In this document: one piece after another, positions 5,646 to 6,052 of the stretch | How the letters are laid out: each line of letters begins with the position of its first letter | Position numbering within the stretch: position 1 is the first letter of the stretch | From: Bryobacteraceae bacterium | GTDB lineage: Bacteria > Acidobacteriota > Terriglobia > Bryobacterales > Bryobacteraceae | Direction of reading: 5' to 3' | NCBI GenBank assembly: GCA_030039005.1 | Contig: JASHQT010000519.1 | Coordinates: forward strand, 1-6,052 | Length of the DNA stretch: 6,052 nucleotides | Position numbers and translations under genes: made by a program | Notes under the pieces: model-generated | Database searches by the model: none | What the model was told of the DNA's origin: nothing | What the model saw: only the letters and a program-made list of their open reading frames with translations

Positions 5646-5649
5646 TCCT
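5646..5649 (-). promoter_or_regulatory. AGGA ribosome binding site overlapping the preceding stop codon
   Basis: On the minus strand the stop TAG (5650-5648) of the upstream DUF6644 gene overlaps AGGA, which lies 8 nt before GTG 5637. The arrangement supports the GTG start and translational coupling of the two membrane proteins. Confidence 0.5.
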
Positions 5650-6052
5650 ATTCCAGGAACCCGATGAAGATCCCACCGAACACCACGGCAACCCACAGTA
5701 GCAGGGAAATGATCGCCACCGCCTTGCTCAGCGCGGGTGACGGATTGTCCATGGTCGCCACCTTGCGGTGGATAGTGAAATTGTAGATCAACGCCACGGC
5801 GAGAATATACATCTTAATCGGAAATATCGGGTTGATCAGGTAGAGGTGGGTCTGTGAGAGAAATAGCAGCAAGCCCGAGAAGATGACGAACACAAGCGCG
5901 ACTACCGTCCAGATCTCGGTGTACCCCAGGACGCGCTCGGGAGTCTCCTGGCGCAGTCCCAGGTTGAGCATCCGAAAGTCCACCAGCGCGATCGAGCCAA
6001 CCCCAATCGCAAAACCACCGATGTGAACACACTCGGCAAAGGCAAAAGGCCA
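5648..6052 (-). CDS. DUF6644-type membrane protein, N terminus beyond the window
   Basis: The reading frame is open to the right edge, so 134 C-terminal residues are visible and the start is missing. Internal GTG 5983 and ATG 5971 are not good starts because family-typical sequence continues upstream of them: CVHIGGFAIGVGS lies at visible residues 8-20. The first helix carries a His (visible residue 10) followed 15 residues later by DFRML, and helix 3 begins with NPIFPIKM (74-81), both mirrored in the downstream gene. Further segments lie at about 46-66, 79-95 and 110-131, and the protein ends with GIFIGFLE soon after helix 4, as expected. H95 (TIHRK) sits five positions later than the helix-3 His of the neighbour. 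The gene ends 10 nt before that neighbour's GTG, so the two are probably co-transcribed. Confidence 0.75.
   Translation of the reverse strand, partial: WPFAFAECVHIGGFAIGVGSIALVDFRMLNLGLRQETPERVLGYTEIWTVVALVFVIFSGLLLFLSQTHLYLINPIFPIKMYILAVALIYNFTIHRKVATMDNPSPALSKAVAIISLLLWVAVVFGGIFIGFLE

Noticed and set aside
1..6052. CRISPR arrays, tRNA or rRNA genes, insertion sequences, toxin-antitoxin pairs
   Set aside because: No repeated spacer pattern, RNA-gene consensus, transposase motif or terminal inverted repeats were found by reading both strands.

Overview
The window reads as ordinary chromosomal DNA of moderately high GC from a bacterium, most likely an Acidobacteriota member of the Solibacter/Bryobacter type. 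The main pointers are a one-component regulator with an acidobacterial-style winged-helix N terminus fused to a membrane anchor, a two-domain (class I plus class II-like) cytochrome c, and two consecutive DUF6644-type membrane proteins. This placement is inferred from family resemblance and was not tested by a search.

Layout from left to right. (1) Positions 1-216, minus strand: a short, probably C-terminally truncated nitrile hydratase accessory-type protein with no hydratase subunits beside it. (2) 217-530: no convincing gene, but a striking pair of GACCGGTC palindromes 22 bp apart, one of them extended to a 20-bp near-perfect palindrome. (3) 531-3736, minus strand: four genes read leftward in the order PepSY-TM membrane protein, diheme cytochrome c, 52-residue membrane peptide, CtaA-type heme A synthase. 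Gaps are 90 nt, 67 nt and an 11-nt overlap, so they are probably one transcription unit or two closely linked ones. (4) 3737-3894: a divergent intergenic region with a good Shine-Dalgarno for the PepSY gene, an AT palindrome containing TATAAT on both strands, and a 7-bp tandem repeat. (5) 3895-5073, plus strand: the membrane-anchored winged-helix regulator, the only plus-strand gene. (6) 4912-6052, minus strand: two DUF6644-type membrane proteins, the upstream one running off the right edge. The downstream one has an unusual C-terminal tail of about 80 residues that overlaps the 3' end of the regulator gene by 162 nt.

How the genes may work together: the central block is about electron transfer, heme and possibly iron. 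CtaA makes heme A for terminal oxidases. The cytochrome c carries electrons in the periplasm. PepSY-TM proteins belong to a family often tied to iron or siderophore reduction. DUF6644 proteins are four-helix membrane proteins with His residues that could hold heme. The divergent ToxR/CadC-like regulator is well placed to control the PepSY-led unit in response to a periplasmic signal. No oxidase subunits, ctaB, TonB receptor or mobile element are visible. No undescribed system can be proven from this window; the strongest candidate for one is the regulator plus the PepSY/cytochrome/heme A unit plus the DUF6644 pair.
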